The notes under the pieces are model-generated. The model made no database searches, had not been told where the DNA came from, and worked only from the letters and a program-made list of their open reading frames with translations. Position numbers and translations under genes: made by a program. Positions 9,339 through 19,159 of a DNA stretch of 64,000 nt are shown one piece after another. Origin of the DNA: Sediminicoccus sp. KRV36. Lineage in GTDB: Bacteria > Pseudomonadota > Alphaproteobacteria > Acetobacterales > Acetobacteraceae. The stretch covers positions 558,001 through 622,000 of the forward strand of contig NZ_CP085081.1 of assembly GCF_023243115.1 (NCBI RefSeq), read 5' to 3'. Positions within the stretch are counted from its first letter, which is position 1. Each line of letters begins with the position of its first letter.

Positions 9339-9339
9339 G

Positions 9340-9366
9340 CTGGCACTCCTCGCCAGTGAGTGCCAA
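9340..9366 (+). promoter_or_regulatory. CIRCE operator 2 (HrcA binding site)
   Basis: CTGGCACTC-N9-GAGTGCCAA, the second CIRCE, centred about 65 bp after the first and overlapping the predicted transcription start. It is therefore also in the mRNA leader, where CIRCE can form a stem-loop. Confidence 0.88.
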
Positions 9367-9425
9367 CAGGCAGCACGCGCGGGGAGGTTCCCATTGCCTG
9401 CTCAGACCAGGAGGAAAGAACCCAC

Positions 9426-9740
9426 ATGAAGTTCCGCCCCTTGCACGACCGCGTCCTCGTCCGCCGCATCACGGCCGAAGAGAAGACCGCCGGCGGCATC
9501 ATCATCCCCGACACCGCCAAGGAGAAGCCCCAGGAGGGTGAAGTCCTGGCCGTCGGCGCCGGCACCATCAATGACAAGGGTGAAGTCCGCCCGCTGGACG
9601 TGAAGGCGGGTGACCGCATCCTCTTCGGCAAGTGGTCCGGCACCGAGGTCAAGATCGACGGCGAAGAGCTGCTGATCATGAAGGAATCCGACGTGATGGG
9701 CATCGTCGAGGCTCCGGCCGCGGCGAAGAAGGCGGCGTGA
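9426..9740 (+). CDS. groES: Co-chaperonin GroES
   Basis: 104 residues; forms the heptameric lid of the GroEL folding chamber in the cytoplasm. It has the typical start [14 protein letters not shown] and the mobile loop [18 protein letters not shown] (about residues 16-33). The ATG at 9426 follows AGGAGG at 9409-9414; earlier in-frame starts lie inside the promoter region. The C-terminus is alanine/lysine rich (APAAAKKAA). It is transcribed with groEL from the CIRCE-controlled promoter. Confidence 0.98.
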   Translation: MKFRPLHDRVLVRRITAEEKTAGGIIIPDTAKEKPQEGEVLAVGAGTINDKGEVRPLDVKAGDRILFGKWSGTEVKIDGEELLIMKESDVMGIVEAPAAAKKAA

Positions 9741-9744
9741 TCCT

Positions 9745-9792
9745 GAGCGGGATGCGTCAAGGCGAAATCGCTGAAAACGCCGAATCCCGCTC
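9745..9792 (+). promoter_or_regulatory. groES-groEL intercistronic stem-loop
   Basis: A perfect 9-bp inverted repeat, GAGCGGGAT (9745-9753) and ATCCCGCTC (9784-9792), encloses a 30-nt loop that contains a smaller possible stem (GGCG/CGCC). It starts 4 bases after the groES stop and is not followed by a T-run, so it does not look like a terminator. An RNA-processing or stability element is the likely role, by analogy with the cleaved groESL transcript of Agrobacterium. Confidence 0.6.
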
Positions 9793-9832
9793 ACTTCCGG
9801 CTCCTCTCCATCCGCTCTCCACAACATATTGA

Positions 9833-11488
<1,656 letters not shown>

Positions 11489-11513
11489 GTCCAAACGCCT
11501 TGGCGAATGGAAG

Positions 11514-11544
11514 GGGGCGGCCTGCAAGGGCCGCCCCTTTTTTT
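11514..11544 (+). terminator. groEL intrinsic terminator
   Basis: Stem GGGGCGGCC (11514-11522) pairs with GGCCGCCCC (11529-11537) around a 6-nt loop and is followed by seven T residues (11538-11544). It is a textbook rho-independent terminator 25 bases after the groEL stop. Confidence 0.92.
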
Positions 11545-11591
11545 GTGTTGCCCGACTTCGGGCGGAGATCGAACCCTGGGCCGCGCCACCT

Positions 11592-12842
11592 TCAGCGCGC
11601 AGCACCGCTCCAGACGATCGCGCCGGCGGTGCCGCAGGCCTGGCAGAGCGGCTTCCATGCATTGTGCTCGGCGCCGCAATGGCCGCAGCGCCACACAGGT
11701 TCCAGCGGCGCCTGCGCCGCCTCGCGCAGCCAGCCGGCCTCCCGCTCCCGCGCGGCATCCGGCCCATGCTCTGCCCGCTCCACCTCGCCCAGCAGCGCGT
11801 AGCAGCGCCGATCCGCCTGGCCGGTCTCCCGCCAGAGGGTGAGTTCATGCCGGGCGCGGCCGGTCAGTCCGGCATCCAGCGCCACGCGCGCGCGCAGCAA
11901 CCGGCTTTCCGGATGCGCCATGGTCTGGCGCGTCAATTCATCCACCAGGCGCACCCGGCGGATGCGGTCGGTTTCCAGGGCCAGCAGGGCTTCTGCGATG
12001 TCCGGGTGAGGGGCTGCATTCCAGCCCTGTTGCAGCACCCCGCGCGCCCGGCGCGGATGGCCGGCATCCAGCAGCCGATTGGCATGGGCCAGGACCGCGG
12101 GCGTGAAGCCGGGTTCGGCGAGGAAGGCCTGGCGTTCCAGTTCCCCCGCCCGCACCGGGTCCCCTTCCTGCCGTGCGGCGGCGAGGCTGAGGGCGGCGCG
12201 CGGTGCATCCGCGCCGGACAGCGCCAGCGCCTCGCTCCAATCCTCCCGCCGCCGCGCCACTTCGGAGCGTTCGGCGCGCAGCCATTCGGCCTCGGGCTCC
12301 TTCGCCTGGGCCTCGGCGGCGATGTCGCGCGCGGCATCCCAATCGCCACGCGCCTCGGCCTGCCGGAGCAGGCCACGCAGCCCGAGGAAGCGCGCTTCCG
12401 GTTGCGCCGCCAGGGCCTCAAAGGCCAGGGTCGCGGCGGGTTCATCACCCTCGGCCCGCGCAGCCTCGGCGGCCAGCAGCAGCAATTGCGGCGTATCGCC
12501 CATGAGGCGCCGGGCCCGCGCCACCTCGATGCGCGCTGCATCGGGCCGCCCGGCGGCCAGCGCCACCAGCCCGCGGGTGAGGGCAAGATCCGCCTCCGCC
12601 CGGTGTTCCAGATGCAGCCGCAGCCGCCGGCGCTCCGGCCAGGCCAGCAGCCAGGACCAGAGCCGCAGCAGCCCATGCAGCAGCAGAAATCCGCCGATCA
12701 GCGCCAGGATGGCCGCGGCGAGCGGCATGCCGATCCAGAGGTCGGCCAGGCGGATTTCGACGCTGCCGCCAAGCTCCGCCAGCCACATGACGCTGGCGAA
12801 GCCGGCCAGCAGGACCAGCAGCAGCTTGAGGACCAGCCGCAT
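11592..12842 (-). CDS. hemY: HemY-like heme biosynthesis-associated membrane protein
   Basis: 416 residues. Two N-terminal membrane segments (about 5-22 and 39-62, separated by ADLWIGMPL) and a following tetratricopeptide-rich region match the proteobacterial HemY family, an inner-membrane protein genetically linked to late heme synthesis (distinct from the Bacillus HemY oxidase). The C-terminal 30 residues add a zinc-ribbon pattern, CGHCG and CQACG, as in other alphaproteobacterial members. It is the last gene of hemC-hemD-mic60-hemY, and its ATG overlaps the mic60 stop. Its precise role is unknown in any organism. Confidence 0.82.
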   Translation of the reverse strand: MRLVLKLLLVLLAGFASVMWLAELGGSVEIRLADLWIGMPLAAAILALIGGFLLLHGLLRLWSWLLAWPERRRLRLHLEHRAEADLALTRGLVALAAGRPDAARIEVARARRLMGDTPQLLLLAAEAARAEGDEPAATLAFEALAAQPEARFLGLRGLLRQAEARGDWDAARDIAAEAQAKEPEAEWLRAERSEVARRREDWSEALALSGADAPRAALSLAAARQEGDPVRAGELERQAFLAEPGFTPAVLAHANRLLDAGHPRRARGVLQQGWNAAPHPDIAEALLALETDRIRRVRLVDELTRQTMAHPESRLLRARVALDAGLTGRARHELTLWRETGQADRRCYALLGEVERAEHGPDAAREREAGWLREAAQAPLEPVWRCGHCGAEHNAWKPLCQACGTAGAIVWSGAAR

Positions 12843-13945
12843 CAGCCGCCGGCCAGGGCGCGCAAGGCGAAGCGCGCGGCGGCCAGGGCCTGGGCCTCAT
12901 CCAGCCAGGCGCGCATGCCCTGGCGCAAGCTCTCCGGCAGGCGGCTGAGATGCCCCAGCGCGCCCTCCACATCGCCGGCTTCCAGGGCGCGGCGGGCGCG
13001 TTCCACATTGGCCTCGGTCGCGTCGCCCCAGACCACATCCTCGCCCCGGCGAATGGTCAGCAGGCTGTTGAGGCGCGGCAGCGCGCCCTCCTGTGCTGCG
13101 CTGCGGGCCTGGCGCAAGGCTTCCTCGAAGCTGAGGCGCAGCGCGGGTTCCGTAGGCGGCGCCAGGCTGGCGAAGCGCGCAAGGGCCGGCGGTGGCGCCT
13201 GGCCCAGCCGGCTGAGGGCCGGGGCCAGGGGCTGCCCCGCATCGAGCAGGGCGCGCAATGCATCAATGGCGGCCAGCCGCTCGGTCCGCGCCTCCGCCGC
13301 GCCCAGGCGCTGCAGGGCCTGCTCCAGCGGTGCAAGGCGCTGCGCCGCGCTCGCCTCGATGGCGGCAAGGCGCTGCAGCAGCGTGGATTCCAGATTGGTC
13401 ATCCGCTGGCCCAGGCTGGCCTCGCCCGTCAGGCGGGCCTGGTCCAGTGCGGCCAGCCGGGTGGCCTGCGCCTGTTCCGCCGCCTCGCCAGCGGCCCTGG
13501 CCGCGCCGATCCGGCCGGTGAGGCCGGCCTCCAGCGTGGCGAGGCGCTGATCCAGCCGCGCTGCGCCACCTGCGTCCAGCGTGGCGATGGCCTGGCTGAT
13601 GCGTGCGTTGAGCGTCGCTTCCAGCGCCGCCAGCCGCTCGGCCAGCGCCGCGTCGCCGGCCGCGCGGTTGGCGGCGGTCTGGCGCTCCAGCGCCACCAGC
13701 GCGGCCGGATCGCCGGCCGGCCGGTCGCTGAGCAGGCGCAGGGTGGCCTCCGCGGCGGTGAGGCGGATGAGGGCGGCGTCCAGCCGCTCCGCCATGGGTG
13801 CGATCCGGTCGGGCTCGGCCGTGGCGATGGGGGCGGGGGGCGGCGCGCGGCCGCTCATCAACCAAAGGATGACCAGGACCAACACGCCCGCCGCCCCCAG
13901 CAGCGCCAACCAGGCGGGATCGAGCTTGCGGGGATTGGGGGTCAT
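12842..13945 (-). CDS. Mic60/mitofilin-family inner-membrane protein
   Basis: 367 residues with one N-terminal membrane segment (WLALLGAAGVLVLVILWLM, about 14-32), a long Ala/Arg/Gln/Leu-rich predicted coiled coil (about 50-250) with repeated RLA(A)LE heptad-like units, and a C-terminal mitofilin-signature-like region ending EAQALAAARFALRALAGG. Alphaproteobacterial Mic60, the ancestor of the mitochondrial crista-junction protein, is known to sit beside hemD/hemY, exactly the context here. It probably bridges or bends inner membrane. The coiled coil is low in complexity, so the assignment leans on synteny as well as architecture. Confidence 0.75.
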   Translation of the reverse strand: MTPNPRKLDPAWLALLGAAGVLVLVILWLMSGRAPPPAPIATAEPDRIAPMAERLDAALIRLTAAEATLRLLSDRPAGDPAALVALERQTAANRAAGDAALAERLAALEATLNARISQAIATLDAGGAARLDQRLATLEAGLTGRIGAARAAGEAAEQAQATRLAALDQARLTGEASLGQRMTNLESTLLQRLAAIEASAAQRLAPLEQALQRLGAAEARTERLAAIDALRALLDAGQPLAPALSRLGQAPPPALARFASLAPPTEPALRLSFEEALRQARSAAQEGALPRLNSLLTIRRGEDVVWGDATEANVERARRALEAGDVEGALGHLSRLPESLRQGMRAWLDEAQALAAARFALRALAGG

Positions 13946-14637
13946 GGCGTGCCGAGCAACTCCAGAAGATGGTCCTGATCCGGCCGCCGGGCCACGCGGA
14001 TGCGCCGCCAGGGCAAGGCTTCCAGCGCCAGCGCCACGCGCGGGCTGATCGCCAGCGCCTCGACCCCCGCGACCGAAGCGGTGAGCCCCGCCGCCGAGAT
14101 CGCCGCAAGGCTACACGCGGCGCTGCGCGGGGAGAAGAACATCGCGTGTGACACTTCACCCCCGAGCAGCGCCCTTGCCGCCGATTCGGGCAATCCGGGG
14201 GCCTCGGCGGCCGCATAGACGACGCGCCGGATCACCCGGAAGCCCCGGGCGCGCAGGAGGGCCGTGAGGTCGAGCGAATAGGCGGCGCCGACCGCCAGCA
14301 GCAGCGCCCCATCGGCGGGGTCGAGCGTCCTGGCGCATAGGGCGGCCAGGGCCGCGGCATCCCCTTCGGCCGCCCGCACCTGGGCAAAGCCCTGCGCACG
14401 GGCCGTCTCAGCCGTGGCGTTGCCCACGGCGAGCACCGGGATGGGCCAGGGCGTCAGCGCGCGGGCGGCGGCGCGGCTGGTCAGCAACAGGGCCTGGGCC
14501 CGGGGCGGGTGGGGCAGCGGGCGTGGCGCGAGGCGCAGCGCGGGGGCCAGGATCGGCGTCCAGCCGAGGGTGGTCAGCCGTGCGGCGGTCTCGGCTGCCC
14601 CGGGTTCCGGCCGGGTGACGAGGACGCCGCGCGCCAT
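13942..14637 (-). CDS. hemD: Uroporphyrinogen-III synthase
   Basis: 231 residues; cyclises hydroxymethylbilane to uroporphyrinogen III with inversion of ring D. The start at the ATG of 14635-14637 gives MARGVLVTRPEPGAAETAARL, the usual HemD opening; longer frames read into hemC. Other family hallmarks are LLLTSRAAARAL near residues 50-60 and FFSPRSAACSL. HemD is weakly conserved, so adjacency to hemC supports the call. It begins one base after the hemC stop and overlaps mic60 by 4 bases. Confidence 0.85.
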   Translation of the reverse strand: MARGVLVTRPEPGAAETAARLTTLGWTPILAPALRLAPRPLPHPPRAQALLLTSRAAARALTPWPIPVLAVGNATAETARAQGFAQVRAAEGDAAALAALCARTLDPADGALLLAVGAAYSLDLTALLRARGFRVIRRVVYAAAEAPGLPESAARALLGGEVSHAMFFSPRSAACSLAAISAAGLTASVAGVEALAISPRVALALEALPWRRIRVARRPDQDHLLELLGTP

Positions 14638-14638
14638 G

Positions 14639-15643
14639 TCAGCCAAAGATATCGGCCGGGCTCGCGGCCCGCAGCGCGGCGCCCAGCTTGGCACCGAGCT
14701 GCGCCGCCTCGCTGGCCGGGCCCTGGATGTGCTGCTTGTGCAGGAAACTTCCATCCTCCCGCGCGACCAGCCCGGTCAGGTGCAGGCGGCCATCGGGCAG
14801 CAGCCGCGCATGCCCGCCGATCGGTGTCCGGCAGGAGCCATCCAGCGCCGCCAGCAGGGCGCGTTCGGCGGTCGAGACGCAGGCAGCCTCACGATCCTCA
14901 ATGCCGGAGAGGAGCTCGCGCAGTTCCACGTCATCGGCGCGGGTGGTGATGCCCACGATGCCCTGCCCGGCCGAGGGCACCATCGCCTCGGGGTCGAGCG
15001 CCAGCGCCGCATGATGCTCCAGGCCCAGGCGCCGCAGCCCGGCCAGCGCCAGGAGGCTGGCGGCGACTTCGCCGCGGGCCACGCGGTCCAGCCGGGTTTG
15101 CACATTGCCGCGCAGGGTCACGAATTGCAGATCGGGCCGGGCGGCCAGAAGCTGCGATTGTCGGCGCAGCGAGGAGGAGCCGATGACGGCCCCCCGGGGG
15201 AGGCAGGCATAGGGGTCGCTGGCATCGGGCGTGCCGCAGCCGGGGCCCAGGATCAGCGCATCCCGCGCATCCTCCCGCCGCAGCGTGCAGGCCAGCACGA
15301 TGCCGGGCGGCATTTCCGTCTCCAGATCCTTCAGCGAATGAACGGCGAAATCCACCCGGCCATCCAGCAGCGCCTCATGGATTTCCTTCGCGAAGAGCCC
15401 CTTGCCGCCGATATCCGCCAGGCGCCGGTTCTGCACCAGGTCGCCTGTCGTGGCGATGGCGTGCTCCTCAAAGGCGTTCACGCCGCGCAGCACCGGGCAG
15501 AAGCCGGTGATGATCTCCAGGAAGTGCCGCGTCTGCCACAAGGCGAGGGGGGAGGCGCGGGTGCCCACGCGCAGCGGCAAGGCGCGCATGCGGGAATGCT
15601 TGGCCGTGACGGGTTGATGGGGGCTGGACGTGGCGGAAGACAT
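14639..15643 (-). CDS. hemC: Porphobilinogen deaminase (hydroxymethylbilane synthase)
   Basis: 334 residues; condenses four porphobilinogens. Conserved blocks: LRVGTRASPLALWQT, the catalytic-Asp motif VDFAVHSLKDLETEMP, SLRRQSQL, TLRGNVQTRLDRV and the dipyrromethane-cofactor cysteine in DGSCRTPIGGHA. The start is placed at the ATG of 15641-15643; a longer reading would cross the tsaD start. It heads the heme operon. The divergent tsaD ATG lies only 25 bases away. Confidence 0.95.
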   Translation of the reverse strand: MSSATSSPHQPVTAKHSRMRALPLRVGTRASPLALWQTRHFLEIITGFCPVLRGVNAFEEHAIATTGDLVQNRRLADIGGKGLFAKEIHEALLDGRVDFAVHSLKDLETEMPPGIVLACTLRREDARDALILGPGCGTPDASDPYACLPRGAVIGSSSLRRQSQLLAARPDLQFVTLRGNVQTRLDRVARGEVAASLLALAGLRRLGLEHHAALALDPEAMVPSAGQGIVGITTRADDVELRELLSGIEDREAACVSTAERALLAALDGSCRTPIGGHARLLPDGRLHLTGLVAREDGSFLHKQHIQGPASEAAQLGAKLGAALRAASPADIFG

Positions 15644-15668
15644 GCGCGCGTCATATAGGGCGCAGGTG
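15644..15668. promoter_or_regulatory. Very short divergent promoter region hemC/tsaD
   Basis: Only 25 bases separate the divergent ATGs. An AT-rich core CATATAGGG lies in the middle. It offers -10-like boxes on both strands (TATAGG for tsaD, TATATG for hemC) roughly 8-12 bases from each ATG. No Shine-Dalgarno with normal spacing fits for tsaD. Leaderless or near-leaderless transcripts in both directions are implied; -35 boxes would lie within the opposite coding sequences. Confidence 0.45.
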
Positions 15669-16718
15669 ATGAACGAAACCCGCACCCCCGCAGATCAGCC
15701 GCGCCCGAATCCGGGGCCTGTCCTGGGAATCGAAAGCAGCTGCGACGAAACCGCGGTCGCCGTGCTGGACGGCGCCGGCCGCATCCTGGGCGAGGCGGTC
15801 TTCACCCAATCGGCCGAGCATGCGCGGTTCGGCGGCGTGGTGCCTGAAATCGCCGCCCGGGCGCATCTGCAACGGCTGGGCGGCATGGTGCGCGGCGTGC
15901 TGGCCGAGGCGGCGCTCTCGCCCGCCGATCTCAGCGGCGTGGCGGCGACGGCGGGGCCGGGGCTGATCGGTGGCCTCATCGTGGGGGCGAGCTTCGGCAA
16001 GGGGCTCGCACTCGGCGCTGGCCTGCCTTTCCTGGCGGTGAACCACCTGGAAGCCCATGCGCTGACGGCGCGGCTGCCGGGGCTTTTCCCGCACCCGCCC
16101 GCTTACCCGTATCTCCTGATTCTGGTGTCGGGCGGGCATTGCCAATGCGTGGCGGTGGAGGGCCTGGGCCGCTACCGCCGGCTCGGCACCACGCTGGATG
16201 ACGCGGTGGGCGAGGCCTTCGACAAGGCGGCGAAGCTTCTGGGCCTGCCCTGGCCGGGGGGCGCGCATCTGGAGCGGCTGGCCGCACAGGGCGATGCGCG
16301 CGCGGTGAAGCTGCCGCGCCCGCTGCTGGGCCGCGTGGGCTGCGATTTCTCCTTCTCGGGCCTCAAGACCGCCGTGGCCCAGGCGGTCGGCAAGGGGTTC
16401 CGGCGTGAGGATATCGCCGCCAGCTTCCAGCAAGCCGTGGCCGCCGTGCTGAGTGACCGCGCGCGCCATGCGGCGGCGATGCTGCCCGAGGCGACGGCCC
16501 TGGTGGTGGCGGGTGGCGTCGCCGCCAACCAGGCAGTGCGTGCGGCGCTGGCCGAAGCAACACCGCTGCCGCTGCTGGCGCCGCCGCTGCGGCTCTGCGG
16601 TGACAATGCCGTGATGGTGGCCTGGGCCGGGCTGGAGCGGCTGCGCGCCGGGCAGCGCGACCCCCTGGGAATCGCACCGCGTCCGCGCTGGCCGCTGGGC
16701 GAACTCAGCCCGCCCTGA
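15669..16718 (+). CDS. tsaD: tRNA N6-adenosine threonylcarbamoyltransferase TsaD
   Basis: 349 residues; transfers the threonylcarbamoyl group to A37 of ANN-decoding tRNAs, working with TsaB/C/E. It has the ASKHA-fold opening VLGIESSCDETAVAVLD, the metal-binding HxxxH in NHLEAHALT (about 128-132), GGHCQCV, the nucleotide loop DDAVGEAFDKAAKLLGLPWPGG (quoted in part), and the C-terminal CGDNAVMVAWAGLERL. The start is the ATG at 15669; an earlier in-frame start would overlap hemC. Linkage hemC/tsaD is common in alphaproteobacteria; the usual next gene, gpsA, is absent here. Confidence 0.96.
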   Translation: MNETRTPADQPRPNPGPVLGIESSCDETAVAVLDGAGRILGEAVFTQSAEHARFGGVVPEIAARAHLQRLGGMVRGVLAEAALSPADLSGVAATAGPGLIGGLIVGASFGKGLALGAGLPFLAVNHLEAHALTARLPGLFPHPPAYPYLLILVSGGHCQCVAVEGLGRYRRLGTTLDDAVGEAFDKAAKLLGLPWPGGAHLERLAAQGDARAVKLPRPLLGRVGCDFSFSGLKTAVAQAVGKGFRREDIAASFQQAVAAVLSDRARHAAAMLPEATALVVAGGVAANQAVRAALAEATPLPLLAPPLRLCGDNAVMVAWAGLERLRAGQRDPLGIAPRPRWPLGELSPP

Positions 16719-16727
16719 GGGAGCCCG

Positions 16728-16886
16728 TCACTCCGTGGTCATGACGCCCTGGCGCGCCAGGGCGCCGGGGAGGGGGATGCCCTGTACGCCCATGCCATGG
16801 CTGGTGATGGCGCTGCCCCAATTCGCCTGGGCCTGGCTGGCCAGAGCAAGGGTGAGGCAGGCAGCGATACAAAGGATCTGGCGCAT
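16728..16886 (-). CDS. Small secreted protein of unknown function
   Basis: 52 residues from the ATG at 16884-16886. A Sec signal peptide (MRQILCIAACLTLALASQAQA) leaves a mature peptide of about 31 residues, NWGSAITSHGMGVQGIP onward, rich in Gly. A weak GGACGAGA lies upstream. It ends 10 bases beyond the tsaD stop, in convergent orientation. I do not recognise the family. The clean signal peptide is the main reason for calling it real. Confidence 0.5.
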   Translation of the reverse strand: MRQILCIAACLTLALASQAQANWGSAITSHGMGVQGIPLPGALARQGVMTTE

Positions 16887-17077
16887 GATGTCTCGTCCTG
16901 GATGGGGTGGCGCCGGATCGTCCCGGCGTCTTGCAGGCATCATGCCCTCTCCGTGTCGCGCCCCGATCGCGCGCCGGGGGTGTTTGCGTCATGTCTGTCG
17001 CGTCGCGCGGCATGAAATGGCGGTAAGGCCCAATCCCCCGCATTGACGCCGCCCCGCCCCGCCCTCAATTTCGGTGA

Positions 17078-18319
17078 ATGAGCGAAACCATGCCGGCATC
17101 CCATCACGAAGCGGTCCTGTCACCGCGCCGTGACGCCCAGATCTGCGCCCTGATCGGCACGGGCCACTTCCTCAGCCATTTCTACATGCTGTGCCTGCCA
17201 CCCCTGTTCCTGGTCTGGCGCGCGGAGTTTGACGTCTCCTTCGCCATGCTCGGCGCATCGCTCGCGCTGATGAGCGGCACCACGGCGCTGTTGCAGACGC
17301 CGGTCGGCTTCCTGGTGGACAAGCACGGCGCGCGGCGCTTCCTGGTGGGCGGGACGCTGCTGATGGCCCTCTCCATCAGCGCCATGGCCTTCGTGCATGA
17401 TTTCCGGCTGATCCTGCTGCTTTCGGTGCTCTCGGGCATCGGCAATTCGGTGATCCACCCGGCCGATTACGCCATTCTCGCCGGCTCCATCCGCAAGGAG
17501 TTCATTGGCCGCGCCTTTGCCCTGCACACCTTCACCGGCAATCTGGGCTTCGCCCTGGCGCCGCCCACCATCGCGCTCTTGCTGCTGGCGATGGATTGGC
17601 GCGGTGCGCTGTTGCTGGTGGGGCTGCTCGGCGTGCCGGTGGTGGGGCTGATCCTCTGGCAATCGCGCATCCTGAGCGACCAGCCCAAGGCGCGCGGCGC
17701 CCGCAAGGAAAGCGGTGCCCGGCTGCTGACCAGCAAGCCCATCCTGGCCTTCTTCGCCTTCTTCCTGCTCTCCGCCATGGCGGGTTCAGGCATGACGGCC
17801 TTCCTGATCACCGTGCTCGGCAAGCTTTGGGATACGCCGATCGCCGCGGCTTCCCTCGCGCTGACGGGCTATATGGCGGGGGCCACCGGCGGCACGCTGG
17901 TGGGTGGCTGGTGGGCGGACAAGAAGGGCGGCAACCTGCTGGGCTTCGTCACCGTGCTGACGCTGTGCGCCATTGCGCTGATCCTCTCGCTCGGCCTCAT
18001 TCCCTATGAGGAGTGGCTGTTGCCCCTGGTGGCGCTGGTGGCGGGGCTTTGCCTCGGCTCCTCGCGCACGCCGCGCGATGTGATGTTGAAGGAAGCCTGC
18101 CCGCCCGGGGAAATCGGCAAGGTCTTCGGCTTTGTCAGCGCCGGCCTGCCGCTGGGCTCCGCGCTGATGCCGGTGCCGATGGGGTTGCTCATTGATTTCG
18201 GCCTGACCTGGATGGTGCTGCCGGTGGTGGCCATCCTGCTGGCCCTCTCATTGCTCTGCGCTGGCAGCGCGCGCGCCATGGCGCCGATGCCCAGCCCCAG
18301 GGCGCAGCCGGCGGAATAG
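17078..18319 (+). CDS. MFS transporter, fosmidomycin-resistance (Fsr)-like
   Basis: 413 residues, twelve predicted membrane segments. The GHFLSHFYMLCLPPLF segment in helix 1 and the GIGNSVIHPADYAILAGS block in helix 4 match the Fsr-like MFS subgroup. The loop 2-3 motif is GFLVDKHGARRFLVGG. The cytoplasmic centre is rich in Lys/Arg (QPKARGARKESGARL). No coupled partner gene is evident. Export of a small molecule is expected; the substrate is unknown. Confidence 0.85.
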   Translation: MSETMPASHHEAVLSPRRDAQICALIGTGHFLSHFYMLCLPPLFLVWRAEFDVSFAMLGASLALMSGTTALLQTPVGFLVDKHGARRFLVGGTLLMALSISAMAFVHDFRLILLLSVLSGIGNSVIHPADYAILAGSIRKEFIGRAFALHTFTGNLGFALAPPTIALLLLAMDWRGALLLVGLLGVPVVGLILWQSRILSDQPKARGARKESGARLLTSKPILAFFAFFLLSAMAGSGMTAFLITVLGKLWDTPIAAASLALTGYMAGATGGTLVGGWWADKKGGNLLGFVTVLTLCAIALILSLGLIPYEEWLLPLVALVAGLCLGSSRTPRDVMLKEACPPGEIGKVFGFVSAGLPLGSALMPVPMGLLIDFGLTWMVLPVVAILLALSLLCAGSARAMAPMPSPRAQPAE

Positions 18320-18424
18320 GGCATCGCCGTTTCCGGCAGTCATGCTTGAATGATGCTGGACGCGCCCAGACACCCCAAAGCCGGAGGCTGTGCCTTGAAC
18401 CCCCGCGAACGAGACATGCCCTAG

Positions 18425-19075
18425 GTGACCGGGTTTGACGCCTGGCTCTACTGGATTGACCACGCGGCCATCGCCGTCTTTGCCATTTCCGGCGCGCTGG
18501 TCGCTTCGCGCAAGCAGATGGATGCGGTGGGGTTCATCCTGATCGCCATCGTCACGGGCTTCGGTGGCGGCACGCTGCGGGATCTGCTGCTGGGCCGCAC
18601 GCCGGTCTTCTGGTTGCGCGCGCCGGAGCTGGTGGGCGTTGCGGTGGTCGCGGCGGTGGTGGTGTTCTTCACGGCGCACCGCTTTCAGAATCGCTTTCGC
18701 GCGCTGCTCTGGGCCGATGCCGTGGGCCTTTCCATCTATGCCGTGCTGGGGGCCGAAATCGCGCTGCTGGCCGGGGCGCATGCCTGGGCGGCGGTCATCC
18801 TCGGCGTGATCACCGCCACCTTCGGCGGCATCGCGCGCGATGTGATCTGCAACGAGATCCCGCTGATCCTGCGCAAGGAGATCTACGTCACGGCCGCCGC
18901 CGCCGGGGCAACCATGTTCATCCTGCTGCGGCTGGAGGGCATTTGGCGCGAACCGGCCTTCCTGGCCGGCGCCCTCACCTGCTTTGCCATCCGCGCGGCG
19001 GCGATCCAGCTCGGATGGAGCCTGCCGGGGTATCGCGGCCGGCCGGGCCGGGATTATCCTGACCGGGACGGCTGA
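18425..19075 (+). CDS. TRIC-family (UPF0126) cation channel protein
   Basis: 216 residues with seven predicted membrane segments formed by two homologous three-helix units plus one. Each unit has the glycine-rich kink motif: GFGGGTLRDLLLGRTP in the first and TFGGIARDVICNEIPLIL in the second. Structural work on this family shows trimeric K+-permeable channels. The start is the GTG at 18425; no strong Shine-Dalgarno is seen. It stands alone, with 105 bp upstream and 84 bp downstream. Confidence 0.88.
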   Translation: MTGFDAWLYWIDHAAIAVFAISGALVASRKQMDAVGFILIAIVTGFGGGTLRDLLLGRTPVFWLRAPELVGVAVVAAVVVFFTAHRFQNRFRALLWADAVGLSIYAVLGAEIALLAGAHAWAAVILGVITATFGGIARDVICNEIPLILRKEIYVTAAAAGATMFILLRLEGIWREPAFLAGALTCFAIRAAAIQLGWSLPGYRGRPGRDYPDRDG

Positions 19076-19159
19076 GGGGCTTTGCCCCCGATGCCCCGGC
19101 AGGGTGAAAACCTGCCTGGTTCTCACAAGATCCCGGCACCTCCGGCTGAAGGACAGAGC

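Noticed and set aside
11550..11591. Sequence resembling a tRNA T-arm (GGAGATCGAACCC) near the groEL terminator
   Set aside because: No acceptor stem, anticodon arm or D-arm can be folded around it.
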